Assembly: GCA_938023905.1 (NCBI GenBank)
Contig: CALJCO010000119.1
Location: 1 to 33,664, forward strand
Direction of reading: 5' to 3'
DNA: 33,664 nucleotides
Origin: an uncultured Collinsella sp.
GTDB taxonomy: Bacteria > Actinomycetota > Coriobacteriia > Coriobacteriales > Coriobacteriaceae
Shown here: one piece after another, positions 1 to 6,684 of the stretch
How the letters are laid out: each line of letters begins with the position of its first letter
How positions within the stretch are numbered: position 1 is the stretch's first letter
The notes under the pieces: model-generated
What the model was told of the DNA's origin: nothing
What the model saw: only the letters and a program-made list of their open reading frames with translations
Databases searched by the model: none
Program-made: the position numbers and the translations under genes

Positions 1-40
1 AAGCGTACTTCGGTACGCGACCGACGATTGAACGTCAGAT
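1..40. repeat. Intergenic repeat, copy 1 (cut by window edge)
   Basis: The first 40 bases closely match 16166-16206: the first 30 positions differ at three places, then one indel appears. The core is a hairpin, GCGTAC (3-8) and GTACGC (13-18) around a TTCG loop. The left half, if present, lies outside the window. This is a dispersed non-coding element; its function is unknown. Confidence 0.6.
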
Positions 41-71
41 TGCCGCTTAGGGGCGCTTGCAGCGTCGACCG

Positions 72-99
72 GTTACGCGGTTTGGTAAAACCGCGTAAC
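72..99 (-). terminator. Terminator-like hairpin after dapH
   Basis: A perfect 12-bp inverted repeat (72-83 with 88-99) has a 4-base loop and sits directly after the dapH stop codon. The arm contains AAACCGCG. No long T tract follows on the minus strand, so termination strength is uncertain. It closes the lysine operon. Confidence 0.6.
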
Positions 100-100
100 A

Positions 101-820
101 CTAAAGCTGACGCAGGCCTTCCTCGAGGCCAGTCTTGCTGTCGGTCTGGGCGTCGCGCATCTTGATAACGCGGGCGGGGACACCGGCCACGACGGCACCG
201 GCGGGGACGTCCTCGACGCATACGGCACCGGCGGCCACGACGGCGCCCTTGCCCACGCGCACGCCCTCCAAGACCACGGCGTTGGCGCCGATCATGACAT
301 CGTCCTCGACGATGACGGGCGTGGCACTGGCGGGCTCCACGACGCCTGCCAGTACGGTGCCGGCGCCGATGTGGCAGTTCTTGCCCACGGTGGCGCGGCC
401 GCCCAGCACAGCGCCCATGTCAATCATGGAGCCTTCACCAATGACGGAGCCGATGTTGATGATGGCGCCCATCATGATGACGGCGCGATCGCCGATCTCG
501 ACGCGGTCACGGATGATCGCGCCCGGCTCGATGCGGGCGTTGATGCTCTTGAGGTCGAGCATGGGCACGGCGGAGTTGCGGCAGTCGTTCTCTACGTCGT
601 AGTAGTCGATGGAGTTGGCGTTAGCGCCGAGGATTGCCTTGAGCTCATCCCAGTCGCCAAAGACGGTCTTGCCGCGACGGCCGCCGTAGACGTGCGCATC
701 GCCCCAGGCAACCTTCATGCCGGGCTTCTCGCGCACATACAGCTTGACGGGCGTCTTTTTAGGCGCGGTGGCGATGTAATTGATGATCTCCTGGGCATCC
801 ATCTCGGCTGCGTTACTCAT
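101..820 (-). CDS. dapH: 2,3,4,5-tetrahydropyridine-2,6-dicarboxylate N-acetyltransferase (DapH)
   Basis: This enzyme acetylates tetrahydrodipicolinate with acetyl-CoA, the first step of the acetylase branch of the diaminopimelate/lysine pathway. It has 239 residues, the normal DapH length. An N-terminal alpha/beta domain (about 1-90) is followed by a left-handed beta-helix of hexapeptide repeats (about 95-215), visible as the recurring pattern GAxIxxG, IGxxxMI, VGKNxHIGAG and IGANAVVLEGVRVG. The end PAGAVVAGVPARVIK is typical of this acyltransferase class. The ATG has an AAGGAG box 9 bases upstream. It is the last gene of the lysA-dapA/dapB/dapH operon, 39 bp after dapB. The acetylase-type enzyme, rather than a succinylase, agrees with the M20D deacetylase encoded divergently upstream of lysA. 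Confidence 0.93.
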   Translation of the reverse strand: MSNAAEMDAQEIINYIATAPKKTPVKLYVREKPGMKVAWGDAHVYGGRRGKTVFGDWDELKAILGANANSIDYYDVENDCRNSAVPMLDLKSINARIEPGAIIRDRVEIGDRAVIMMGAIINIGSVIGEGSMIDMGAVLGGRATVGKNCHIGAGTVLAGVVEPASATPVIVEDDVMIGANAVVLEGVRVGKGAVVAAGAVCVEDVPAGAVVAGVPARVIKMRDAQTDSKTGLEEGLRQL

Positions 821-859
821 ATGCTGTTTCTCCTTTGCGTGGGTACGGTAGATAGTTGT

Positions 860-1600
860 TTAGGCGAACATGACCTGGTCGAAGGTGTAGAAGCCAGGGT
901 CGTGGACGACGAGCTTTTGAGCGGCGGCCAGAGCGCCGTTGACAAAAATCTGGCGGCTCGTGGCGCGATGGCTAAGCGTGATTTCCTCGTCCTGGCCGAA
1001 AAAGCTCACCTCGTGCACGCCGGCGACGGTGCCGCCGCGCAGCGAGTGCATGCCGATTTCCTTGGGATCGCGCGCGCCGCACATGCCCTCGCGGCCATAG
1101 ACGGGGTGGTAGCCTGCCTCGGGCTCGGCTTCGACAACGGCATCGAGCAGCAGCTTGGCGGTACCGCTGGGGGCGTCGACCTTTTGGTTGTGGTGCGTCT
1201 CGACGATCTCGCAGTCAAAGCCGGGCAGTTCGCGCGTGGCCTGTGCCACCAGATGACGCAGGGCCGCGATGCCGATGGAGTAGTTGCCGGAGTGCATGAC
1301 GCGGGCGCTCTGACCTAGCTCGCGCAGGCGATCCATCTGCTCGGGCGTATAGCCCGTGGTGCCCGAGACCAACGCCGCGCCTGTACGCTCGACATAGGCA
1401 ACGACGGCATCGAAGGTCACGACATTCGAGAAGTCGATGATGACGTCGGCTGCCGGGGCGCTTTCGAGCTCAGACAGGTCAAAACCGATCTGGGCCACAA
1501 TGTCGAAAACGGGCTGTCCGGCGGTATCGACAATACCCTCGGCAGTGGTGCGGATGAGCGAGCCCATGCGACCCGTTCCCATAATGACGGTCTTAATCAA
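860..1600 (-). CDS. dapB: 4-hydroxy-tetrahydrodipicolinate reductase
   Basis: DapB reduces hydroxy-tetrahydrodipicolinate to tetrahydrodipicolinate with NAD(P)H. It has 246 residues. The dinucleotide-binding motif MGTGRMGS is at the extreme N-terminus, and the substrate/catalytic motif ETHHNQKVDAPSGTAKLL lies near residue 150 with the expected His-His and Lys. The C-terminal ITLSHRATSR motif is also present. The start chosen is TTG at 1600, because the Rossmann strand begins immediately after it. The next ATG (residue 7) would cut the strand. A GGAG box lies about 9 bases upstream. The TTG lies within the last codons of the upstream dapA segment, giving an 8-bp overlap, so the two are probably translationally coupled. 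It is the second gene of the riboswitch-controlled lysine operon. Confidence 0.93.
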   Translation of the reverse strand: MIKTVIMGTGRMGSLIRTTAEGIVDTAGQPVFDIVAQIGFDLSELESAPAADVIIDFSNVVTFDAVVAYVERTGAALVSGTTGYTPEQMDRLRELGQSARVMHSGNYSIGIAALRHLVAQATRELPGFDCEIVETHHNQKVDAPSGTAKLLLDAVVEAEPEAGYHPVYGREGMCGARDPKEIGMHSLRGGTVAGVHEVSFFGQDEEITLSHRATSRQIFVNGALAAAQKLVVHDPGFYTFDQVMFA

Positions 1601-3902
1601 GCAGACCAGCTCCCTTCAGAGCATCGGTAAGTGCGGCACGCGTATCGTCGGCCATGGGGCACAGCGGCATGCGGTAGTTTGCCTCGATCATACCCATCTG
1701 GGCGAGCGCTTCTTTAACGGGGATGGGGTTGACCTCGCTAAAGAGGGCGTTGATGAGCGGCTGGCCGGCAATCTGGATATCGCGGGCGCGCGCTACGTCA
1801 CCGTCCAGATAGGCGCGGCACATGTCGTGCACGAGCTGCGGCTGTACGTCGGCCCACACGCTGATGGCACCCGAAGCGCCCAGGCTCATGAGCGGCACGG
1901 TGAGTGCATCCTCGCCCGAGTACATGCGGAAGTCATCGGACAGCAGGTGGGCGATCTTGGCCGCGTAGGCGACGTTGCCCGAGGCCTCCTTGATGCCCAT
2001 GATGTTGGGGTGCGCAGCCAAGCGCTCTACGTTGCGCTCGCTGATGCCGCAGCCGCAGCGGCCGGGGATGTTGTACAGGATGCAGGGGATGTCCACCGCG
2101 TCGGCAACGGTCTTAAAGTGCTGATAGATGCCCTCTTCGTTGGACTTGTTGTAGTAGGGGGTGATGAGCAGCAGACCGTCGGCGCCCAGGCCCTGGTAGG
2201 TGAGCGACTTGGTGAGCATGGTCTGCGTGGAGTTGGAGCCCGAGCCGGCGATGACGGGGACGCGGCCCGCGACCTGCTTGACCACTGCGGCAACGACGGA
2301 GTTGTCCTCGTCGTCGGTCATCGTGGCGCTCTCGCCGGTGGTGCCCAGAGTGAGGATGGCGTCGGTACCATTTTGCAGATGGAAATCGATAAGGCGCTCG
2401 AGCGCATCGAAGTCGACACTGCCGTCTTTTTTAAACGGCGTCACAAGGGCGACGATTGAGCCCTCGAGATTGCGGATGTCCATGTTCTTCTCCTTCGCTT
2501 CCGCGATTTGGATGCGCTTGTTCCATTGGGCGGCGACCGCCAGGCGCTCGTCCTGGGCACGATGGCGGGCAGTATCGGCGCGCGACTTGGCCAGTAGCTC
2601 TCGGCCGCTCGGCAGCACGTCGAGCGTGGCAAAGTAATCGCCCGGGCGCTCAGCACGGCGGATAAGGTCGGCCGAGCCATCGGGGCGCAGCAGCACCTCT
2701 GCGGAGCGCAGCCGTCCGTTGTAGTTGTAGCCCATGGAGTAGCCATGCGCGCCGGTATCGTGGATCACGAGCAGGTCGCCCATGTCGATATGCGGCAGCT
2801 CGCGGTCGATGGCGAACTTATCGTTGTTCTCGCACAGATTGCCCGTGATGTCGTAGGTGTCCGTAACGGGCGCTGCAGCCTTGTCGGCGCCACCCGGCTG
2901 CCCCATCACCGTAATGTGGTGGTAGGCACCATACATAGCTGGACGAATGAGGTCGACGGCGCTTGCGTCCACGCCGATATAGTCCTTGTAGATCTGCTTC
3001 TCGTGGATGGCCTTGGTGACCAGGCAGCCGTAGGGCCCCATCATAAAGCGGCCCATCTCGGTGCAGATAGCCACGTCGCCCATGCCGGCGGGAACCAGGA
3101 TCTCGTCGTAGGCCGCGTGCACTCCCTCGCCGATGGCGTGGATGTCGTTGGCCTGCTGCTCGGGCAGGTAGGGGATGCCGACGCCGCCGGATAGATTGAT
3201 GAAGGCGACGTGTGCGCCGGTCTCGCGCTCCAGGCGCACTGCAAGCTCAAAGAGGATGCGCGCAAGCTTGGGGTAGTAGTCGTTGGTGACGGTGTTGCTG
3301 GCAAGGAATGCGTGGATGCCAAAGTCCTCAGCGCCCTTGGCCTTGAGCATGCGGAAGGCCTCGAAGAGCTGCTCGGTGGTCATGCCATATTTGGAGTCGC
3401 CCGGGTTGTCCATGATGCCGTTGGAGAGCTGGAACAGGCCGCCCGGATTAAAGCGGCAGCTGACCGTCTTGGGAATGGGCCCTGCGACGCGCTCAAAGAA
3501 CTCGATGTGGCTGATGTCGTCAAAGTTGACGATGGCGCCCAGCTTGTCGGCGAGCTCAAAGTCGGCAGCTGGCGTGTCGTTAGACGAGAACATGATGTCG
3601 TGTCCCGTGATGCCCAGCGAGCGGGCAATCATGAGCTCGGTATAGCTCGAGCAATCGCAGCCGCAGCCGTATTCGTTGAGAATGGAGATGAGCGCCGGGT
3701 TGGGGTTGGCCTTGACGGCAAAGTATTCCTTAAAGCCCGGGTTCCATGCAAAGGCGTCGCGCACTTCTTGCATGTTGCGGCGGATGCCCGCCTCGTCGTA
3801 TAGATGAAACGGCGTGGGGAACTGCTCGACGATATGCTCGAGTGTCTCCTTGTCCACAAACGGCTGTTTGGCCGCATATGCCTCGTTGGGGGTCAATGCC
3901 AT
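1593..3902 (-). CDS. lysA-dapA: In-frame fusion: diaminopimelate decarboxylase (LysA) - dihydrodipicolinate synthase (DapA)
   Basis: One uninterrupted 769-codon frame encodes two lysine-pathway enzymes, the last and the first of the DAP branch. Residues 1 to about 425 are LysA, a PLP-dependent decarboxylase of meso-DAP. The PLP lysine is in YFAVKANPNP near residue 63; the glycine-rich LSGGVGIPY, the GNLCENNDKF cysteine motif and GAHGYSMGYNYNG are present. Residues 426-473 are a charged, Ala-rich linker. Residues 474-769 are DapA, condensing pyruvate and aspartate semialdehyde: LGTTGES, YNIPGR (Tyr) and MGIKEASGN (Schiff-base Lys) are all intact. The DapA Met (2483) has its own AAGGAG with a 6-base gap, encoded by linker codons, so a separate DapA of 296 residues may be made as well as, or instead of, the fusion. 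A lysine riboswitch lies upstream. Both catalytic sets look functional. Whether the 769-residue polypeptide accumulates is unknown. Confidence 0.9.
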   Translation of the reverse strand: MALTPNEAYAAKQPFVDKETLEHIVEQFPTPFHLYDEAGIRRNMQEVRDAFAWNPGFKEYFAVKANPNPALISILNEYGCGCDCSSYTELMIARSLGITGHDIMFSSNDTPAADFELADKLGAIVNFDDISHIEFFERVAGPIPKTVSCRFNPGGLFQLSNGIMDNPGDSKYGMTTEQLFEAFRMLKAKGAEDFGIHAFLASNTVTNDYYPKLARILFELAVRLERETGAHVAFINLSGGVGIPYLPEQQANDIHAIGEGVHAAYDEILVPAGMGDVAICTEMGRFMMGPYGCLVTKAIHEKQIYKDYIGVDASAVDLIRPAMYGAYHHITVMGQPGGADKAAAPVTDTYDITGNLCENNDKFAIDRELPHIDMGDLLVIHDTGAHGYSMGYNYNGRLRSAEVLLRPDGSADLIRRAERPGDYFATLDVLPSGRELLAKSRADTARHRAQDERLAVAAQWNKRIQIAEAKEKNMDIRNLEGSIVALVTPFKKDGSVDFDALERLIDFHLQNGTDAILTLGTTGESATMTDDEDNSVVAAVVKQVAGRVPVIAGSGSNSTQTMLTKSLTYQGLGADGLLLITPYYNKSNEEGIYQHFKTVADAVDIPCILYNIPGRCGCGISERNVERLAAHPNIMGIKEASGNVAYAAKIAHLLSDDFRMYSGEDALTVPLMSLGASGAISVWADVQPQLVHDMCRAYLDGDVARARDIQIAGQPLINALFSEVNPIPVKEALAQMGMIEANYRMPLCPMADDTRAALTDALKGAGLLD
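2481..2495 (-). promoter_or_regulatory. Internal ribosome binding site for dapA within the lysA-dapA frame
   Basis: On the minus strand AAGGAG (2495-2490), a 6-base spacer and ATG (2483-2481) make a near-ideal translation start at exactly the position where canonical DapA begins. The Shine-Dalgarno is read as Lys-Glu-Lys codons in the fused frame. This suggests that lysA and dapA were separate cistrons joined by loss of the lysA stop, and that reinitiation could still yield free DapA. Confidence 0.75.
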
Positions 3903-3912
3903 GTCCCGTAAA

Positions 3913-3980
3913 CCTCGCTATCCAGACGGCGCCATCTGCGCATCGAATCCGCATAACGTGGACCCAATGTCCGGATAGCG
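3913..3980 (-). promoter_or_regulatory. Expression platform of the lysine riboswitch
   Basis: The 3' strand of riboswitch helix P1 (3980-3969 on the minus strand) can instead pair with 3927-3916, forming a 12-bp helix with one G-U. The second segment ends where the lysA ribosome binding site GAGG (3916-3913) begins, 10 bases before ATG. No oligo-U terminator is seen between aptamer and gene, so control is more likely at translation initiation than by termination. A second small hairpin (CAGATG with CGTCTG) overlaps the same segment and competes with the 12-bp helix. The direction of the switch is inferred from family knowledge (lysine represses); it is not read from the bases. Confidence 0.65.
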
Positions 3981-4130
3981 CTCCCGCATTGCTGCAGACA
4001 GTCCTGCGGGTGTTTCCCGCAGGCCCACCAGGCTGTTCGTGCCCGAAAAGCCCAGTTCGGCGGGTTTCGCCTCCCCGCAGGGTCAAAGTCTGCCGACTCG
4101 CCCGCGGCTCTTCGTGCCCGCGCCTCTATC
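3974..4130 (-). ncRNA. Lysine riboswitch (L box) aptamer
   Basis: Read on the minus strand, the element begins GATAGAGGCGC (4130 downward) and ends GGAGCGCTATC (to 3974). The terminal helix P1 is GATAG with CTATC, as in known L boxes. Between them lie a GAAGAG turn, a GGGGAGGCG...CGCCGAAC segment matching the conserved GGGGAG...CGCCGAAG block of the Bacillus lysC leader, then GCCTGGTGGGCC and a hairpin CCTGCGGG with CCCGCAGG. The length (157 bases), order of elements and location before lysA-dapA-dapB-dapH all fit. Lysine binding should lower expression of the operon. A weak promoter candidate upstream is TTGTTT, 17 bases, TAGGGT (about 4170-4142). Confidence 0.92.
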
Positions 4131-4238
4131 AAGTGGTAACGACCCTACCACGTTGCACTTTACCAAACAAGAGTATTCGTATATAACGTTTAAAAAATGC
4201 AGGGATATGCTAGAAACAAGGGTGCCACAATCCTGCGT

Positions 4239-4250
4239 CACAATATTGTG
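4239..4250. promoter_or_regulatory. Perfect 12-bp palindrome, candidate operator
   Basis: CACAATATTGTG is a perfect palindrome 34 bp before the M20 deacetylase start. It lies in the AT-rich divergent region between that gene and the lysine operon. Its position suits a repressor site or a promoter-proximal operator. The binding protein is unknown. Confidence 0.4.
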
Positions 4251-4283
4251 TGAATGGATATGCCCCCCATGAAAGGAACCTTT

Positions 4284-5471
4284 ATGACCGAGCTCCAAGA
4301 ACTTCGTCGCTATCGGCGCGACCTGCATCGCATTCCGGAGCTCGACTTCGATCTTCCGCAAACCATTGCCTATATCGAGGGCGTGCTCGCTCCGCTCGCC
4401 TGCGAGGTGACCCATCCGTGCCCCAGCTGCGTCTGCGCTTTCTTCGATGCCGGCACGGGCGCCGCGCATGCCACGGCGATTCGCGCCGACATGGACGCCC
4501 TGCCCATCGCGGAGGCAACGGGGGCAGCGTTCGCTTCGACCCATCCCGGCAAGATGCATGCTTGCGGGCACGATGGACACATGGCCATGGCGCTTTCGGC
4601 GGCAACCTTTGTCGACCGTACGATCCGTGAGCAGCCGGGCGCCATTAAGCGCAATGTGCTCTTTGTGTTTCAGCCGGCCGAGGAGACGACTGGTGGTGCC
4701 AAGACGGTGTGCGAGAGCGGCGTGTTCGAGCGCTACGGGGTGGATCGCATCTTCGGCTTCCACGTGTGGCCCGATCTGCCCGCCGGCACGTTGGCGAGCT
4801 GCTCCGGTCCGTTGCTGGCGCGTTCGAGTGAGACACACATTCATATCCATGGCACGAGCATCCATATCGCTAAGACTTATGGTGTGCCGGTTGAGGAGTC
4901 ACACGATGCCGCGTTGGCGGCAGCGAAGTTTTTGGTTACCGAGCGCGAGCTGATGGACGAACTGGGCACCGACGAGCCCTGTATCGGCAAGTTTGGCCTG
5001 CTGCAGGCCGGTACCGTCTGCAACGCGGTGGCGGGGGAGGCCCATGTGGCCGGCAGCTTGCGTGTGTTTACGGACGGCATGTTCGACCGTGCACGCGAGG
5101 GTGTGCGCCGCGTGCTTGATGAGGCATGCACTGCAACGGGCTGCACGTACGATCTCGACTTTGCCCAGGGCTATCCGCCGGTCGACAACGATCCCGAGTT
5201 GTTTGATCGAATCGCGCCTGCTCTGCCCGAGTTACAGCTCGTGGACGAGCCGCTGCTGATTGCCGAGGATTTCGCGTTCTATCAACGCCATCTGCCGGGC
5301 GTATTTTTCCTGCTGGGCACGGGTATGCCAGAGGACCAAGACAACCCGAGTGATTCGGATGGCTGCCCCGCCTATGCCACAAGCGCTCTGCATACCGATA
5401 GTATGCTCTTCGACGAGGAAATCCTACTCAAAGGCCTCGATGTCTACAAACGATTGCTTTTGCTTGACTAA
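4284..5471 (+). CDS. M20D-family amidohydrolase, probable N-acetyldiaminopimelate deacetylase
   Basis: This is a zinc metallohydrolase of the M20D group, which includes amino-acid N-deacylases and the N-acetyl-LL-DAP deacetylases of the acetylase lysine pathway. It has 395 residues from the chosen ATG (4284), which has AAGGA 6 bases upstream; an earlier in-frame ATG at 4254 lacks a good site. Metal-site motifs are visible: RADMDALPI (about 80), MHACGHDGHM with the M20D cysteine (about 100), QPAEETTGGA (about 140), FHVWPDLPAG (about 170) and a C-terminal LHTDSMLFDEE histidine. The lid domain lies roughly at 185-300 and has an unusual GTSIHIAKTYGVPVEESHD stretch where relatives have a GGHAA-type sequence. 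It is divergent from the lysA-dapA operon, whose dapH makes N-acetylated intermediates, so DAP deacetylation is the likeliest job. A general aminoacylase role remains possible. Confidence 0.8.
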   Translation: MTELQELRRYRRDLHRIPELDFDLPQTIAYIEGVLAPLACEVTHPCPSCVCAFFDAGTGAAHATAIRADMDALPIAEATGAAFASTHPGKMHACGHDGHMAMALSAATFVDRTIREQPGAIKRNVLFVFQPAEETTGGAKTVCESGVFERYGVDRIFGFHVWPDLPAGTLASCSGPLLARSSETHIHIHGTSIHIAKTYGVPVEESHDAALAAAKFLVTERELMDELGTDEPCIGKFGLLQAGTVCNAVAGEAHVAGSLRVFTDGMFDRAREGVRRVLDEACTATGCTYDLDFAQGYPPVDNDPELFDRIAPALPELQLVDEPLLIAEDFAFYQRHLPGVFFLLGTGMPEDQDNPSDSDGCPAYATSALHTDSMLFDEEILLKGLDVYKRLLLLD

Positions 5472-5485
5472 GGCGTGAAGGACTA

Positions 5486-5522
5486 TTTGTTCTAGAAAAT
5501 ACGAACAAACGTACGATATAAT
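5486..5522 (+). promoter_or_regulatory. higBA promoter and operator
   Basis: A consensus -10 box TATAAT (5517-5522) lies 51 bp before the toxin start. It is preceded by an inverted repeat, TTTGTTC (5486-5492) with GAACAAA (5503-5509), where the -35 element should be. No good -35 match is seen. An operator overlapping the -35 suits autorepression by the HigA-type antitoxin. Confidence 0.65.
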
Positions 5523-5549
5523 AGAGATGTAAGTCTATAGAAACGTTTG

Positions 5550-5562
5550 ACGTTACTAACGT
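5550..5562 (+). promoter_or_regulatory. Second small palindrome before higB
   Basis: ACGTTA-C-TAACGT is a perfect 6+1+6 inverted repeat just before the AAGG ribosome binding site of the toxin gene. It could be a second antitoxin site or, in RNA, a hairpin touching the RBS. Confidence 0.35.
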
Positions 5563-5573
5563 AAGGCGATACT

Positions 5574-5855
5574 ATGATTGCATCGTATAAAGATGAGGAT
5601 ACCGAACGCTTTGCCATGGGTGTGCGGGTCAGGAAGTTCGTGCCCTTTGAGCGTGTTGCGTTGAGGAAGATTCGCCAACTGCAGGTTTGTGCTTCGCTTG
5701 ATGATCTTCGCGTTCCACCGGGCAACCGCCTGGAAGCTTTGAAGGGCGATCGTGCCGGGCAATATAGCATCCGTGTTAACGAGCGCTATCGGGTCTGTTT
5801 TGAGTGGAGACAGGAGATGGCTTGGAATGTCGAAATCGTCGATTATCACAAGTGA
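5574..5855 (+). CDS. higB: HigB/RelE-superfamily toxin
   Basis: This 93-residue protein is of the plasmid-maintenance 'killer' type: small, basic, with the family's characteristic LDDLRVPPGNRLEALKGDRAGQYSIRVN and YRVCFEW segments. Family members are mRNA interferases that act on the ribosome. The core beta-sheet region IRVNERYRVCFEW and the preceding Arg/Pro-rich turn are intact and nothing is truncated. AAGG lies 8 bases before the ATG. The toxin precedes and overlaps the antitoxin by 29 bp, the gene order typical of higBA. The pair sits in an accessory block and has a consensus -10 upstream. The name follows family resemblance; activity is inferred. Confidence 0.85.
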   Translation: MIASYKDEDTERFAMGVRVRKFVPFERVALRKIRQLQVCASLDDLRVPPGNRLEALKGDRAGQYSIRVNERYRVCFEWRQEMAWNVEIVDYHK

Positions 5856-6168
5856 TGAGACCTCGGCCGATTTGCTGTCGCCAGTGACTCCTGGTGAGCT
5901 TCTCAAAGAGGAGTTTCTTGTTCCCATGGGCATTTCTCAATATCGCCTTGCGAAAGAGACCGGGATTCCGGCTCAGCGTATCGGGCAGATTGTCTTGGGA
6001 AAACGTCGCGTGACGGCCGACACCGACCTCCGTCTTTGCCGTTATTTTGGCCTGACGGATGGTTATTGGCTGCGCGCTCAGATGGCGTTTGACCTTGAGG
6101 CCGAGAAAAGGCGGATCGAACCGGAACTCGATAAGATCGTTCCTGTTCAGCAGGCCATCGCACTGTAG
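5827..6168 (+). CDS. higA: HigA-family antitoxin, HTH XRE
   Basis: The protein has 113 residues from ATG 5827, which has GGAG about 9 bases upstream and overlaps the toxin end. A longer frame from 5752 lies inside the toxin and is not favoured. The sequence opens with the classic HigA pattern TPGELLKEEFLVPMGISQYRLAKETGIP, then AQRIGQIVLGKRRVTADTDLRL, a helix-turn-helix of the Xre type (about residues 25-75), followed by FGLTDGYWLRAQMAFDLE, the usual C-terminal dimer helix. It should neutralise the toxin and repress the promoter at the inverted repeat 5486-5509. Confidence 0.88.
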   Translation: MSKSSIITSDETSADLLSPVTPGELLKEEFLVPMGISQYRLAKETGIPAQRIGQIVLGKRRVTADTDLRLCRYFGLTDGYWLRAQMAFDLEAEKRRIEPELDKIVPVQQAIAL

Positions 6169-6197
6169 TGCTCAGAGATGATGGGGGTGGCGCGGCG

Positions 6198-6521
6198 ATG
6201 AAGCGACGCCGACAGTCTGCCGTATATAGTCCGGGTGGATGCGGGTGCGGTTTGCTGCTGCTTCCGGTCATCGCTGTGAGCATTGGCGTGATGTTTGCGC
6301 TTGCTGGGCTTGCCGCGGCGGCGCTCGTGCTGTTTATCACTGCCATCGGCGTGACGATTTGGCTCTGCCGCAATCGCGGGCAACGCCGTGCCGACGGTAA
6401 AACCAATGTCGGCTGGGTCGTCTTTCTGATCATTGCGTACCTGCTGAGTGTCAGCTACCTTGTTTTCTTTGTCCTGTTGATGATCAGTGCTTTTACCGGG
6501 GAATCCGTCACGGTGGGTTGA
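6198..6521 (+). CDS. Small two-TM membrane protein, unknown function
   Basis: The protein has 107 residues from ATG 6198. An alternative GTG at 6168 overlaps the antitoxin stop codon (TAGTG) and would add ten residues; neither start has a strong Shine-Dalgarno. An N-terminal basic segment (MKRRRQ) precedes a Gly/Cys-rich turn (GGCGCG) and a long hydrophobic region (about residues 17-55) that is probably one or two helices. A basic loop with CRNRGQRRADGK follows, then another hydrophobic helix (about 70-95). I do not recognise a family. Its closeness to higA suggests cotranscription. It could be a membrane stress or defence accessory, but nothing in the sequence fixes a role. Confidence 0.6.
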   Translation: MKRRRQSAVYSPGGCGCGLLLLPVIAVSIGVMFALAGLAAAALVLFITAIGVTIWLCRNRGQRRADGKTNVGWVVFLIIAYLLSVSYLVFFVLLMISAFTGESVTVG

Positions 6522-6625
6522 TCACTGCTGGCAGACGGTCGCGCAAAGTGCGTTTGCTCGGCGTTTGGATAACTGCATTGGCCGTTTACCGCAACCTTAG
6601 CTCTCAGCTAATGAATTCAAGTTCA

Positions 6626-6679
6626 ATCCTTCCTACGATGTGCTGTGTGCCGGCACGGTAGCCGGATCGTAGGAAGGAT
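6626..6679 (+). promoter_or_regulatory. 14-bp hairpin that encloses the RBS of the next gene
   Basis: ATCCTTCCTACGAT (6626-6639) and ATCGTAGGAAGGAT (6666-6679) are perfect complements around a 26-base loop that itself contains the palindrome GTGCCGGCAC. The right arm contains the only Shine-Dalgarno (AGGAAGG, 6671-6677) of the gene starting at 6685, and the left arm is its exact anti-SD. A possible promoter upstream is TTTACC, 18 bases, TAATGA, which would put the transcript start just before the hairpin. Confidence 0.6.
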
Positions 6680-6684
6680 GAATA

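Noticed and set aside
371..2459. Long plus-strand frames opposite dapB and dapA (315 and 340 residues)
   Set aside because: They are antisense shadows of the lysine operon and contain no recognisable family pattern.
4083..4865. 260-residue minus-strand frame overlapping the riboswitch and the deacetylase
   Set aside because: It covers the lysine aptamer and the divergent promoter region, which explain the bases better.
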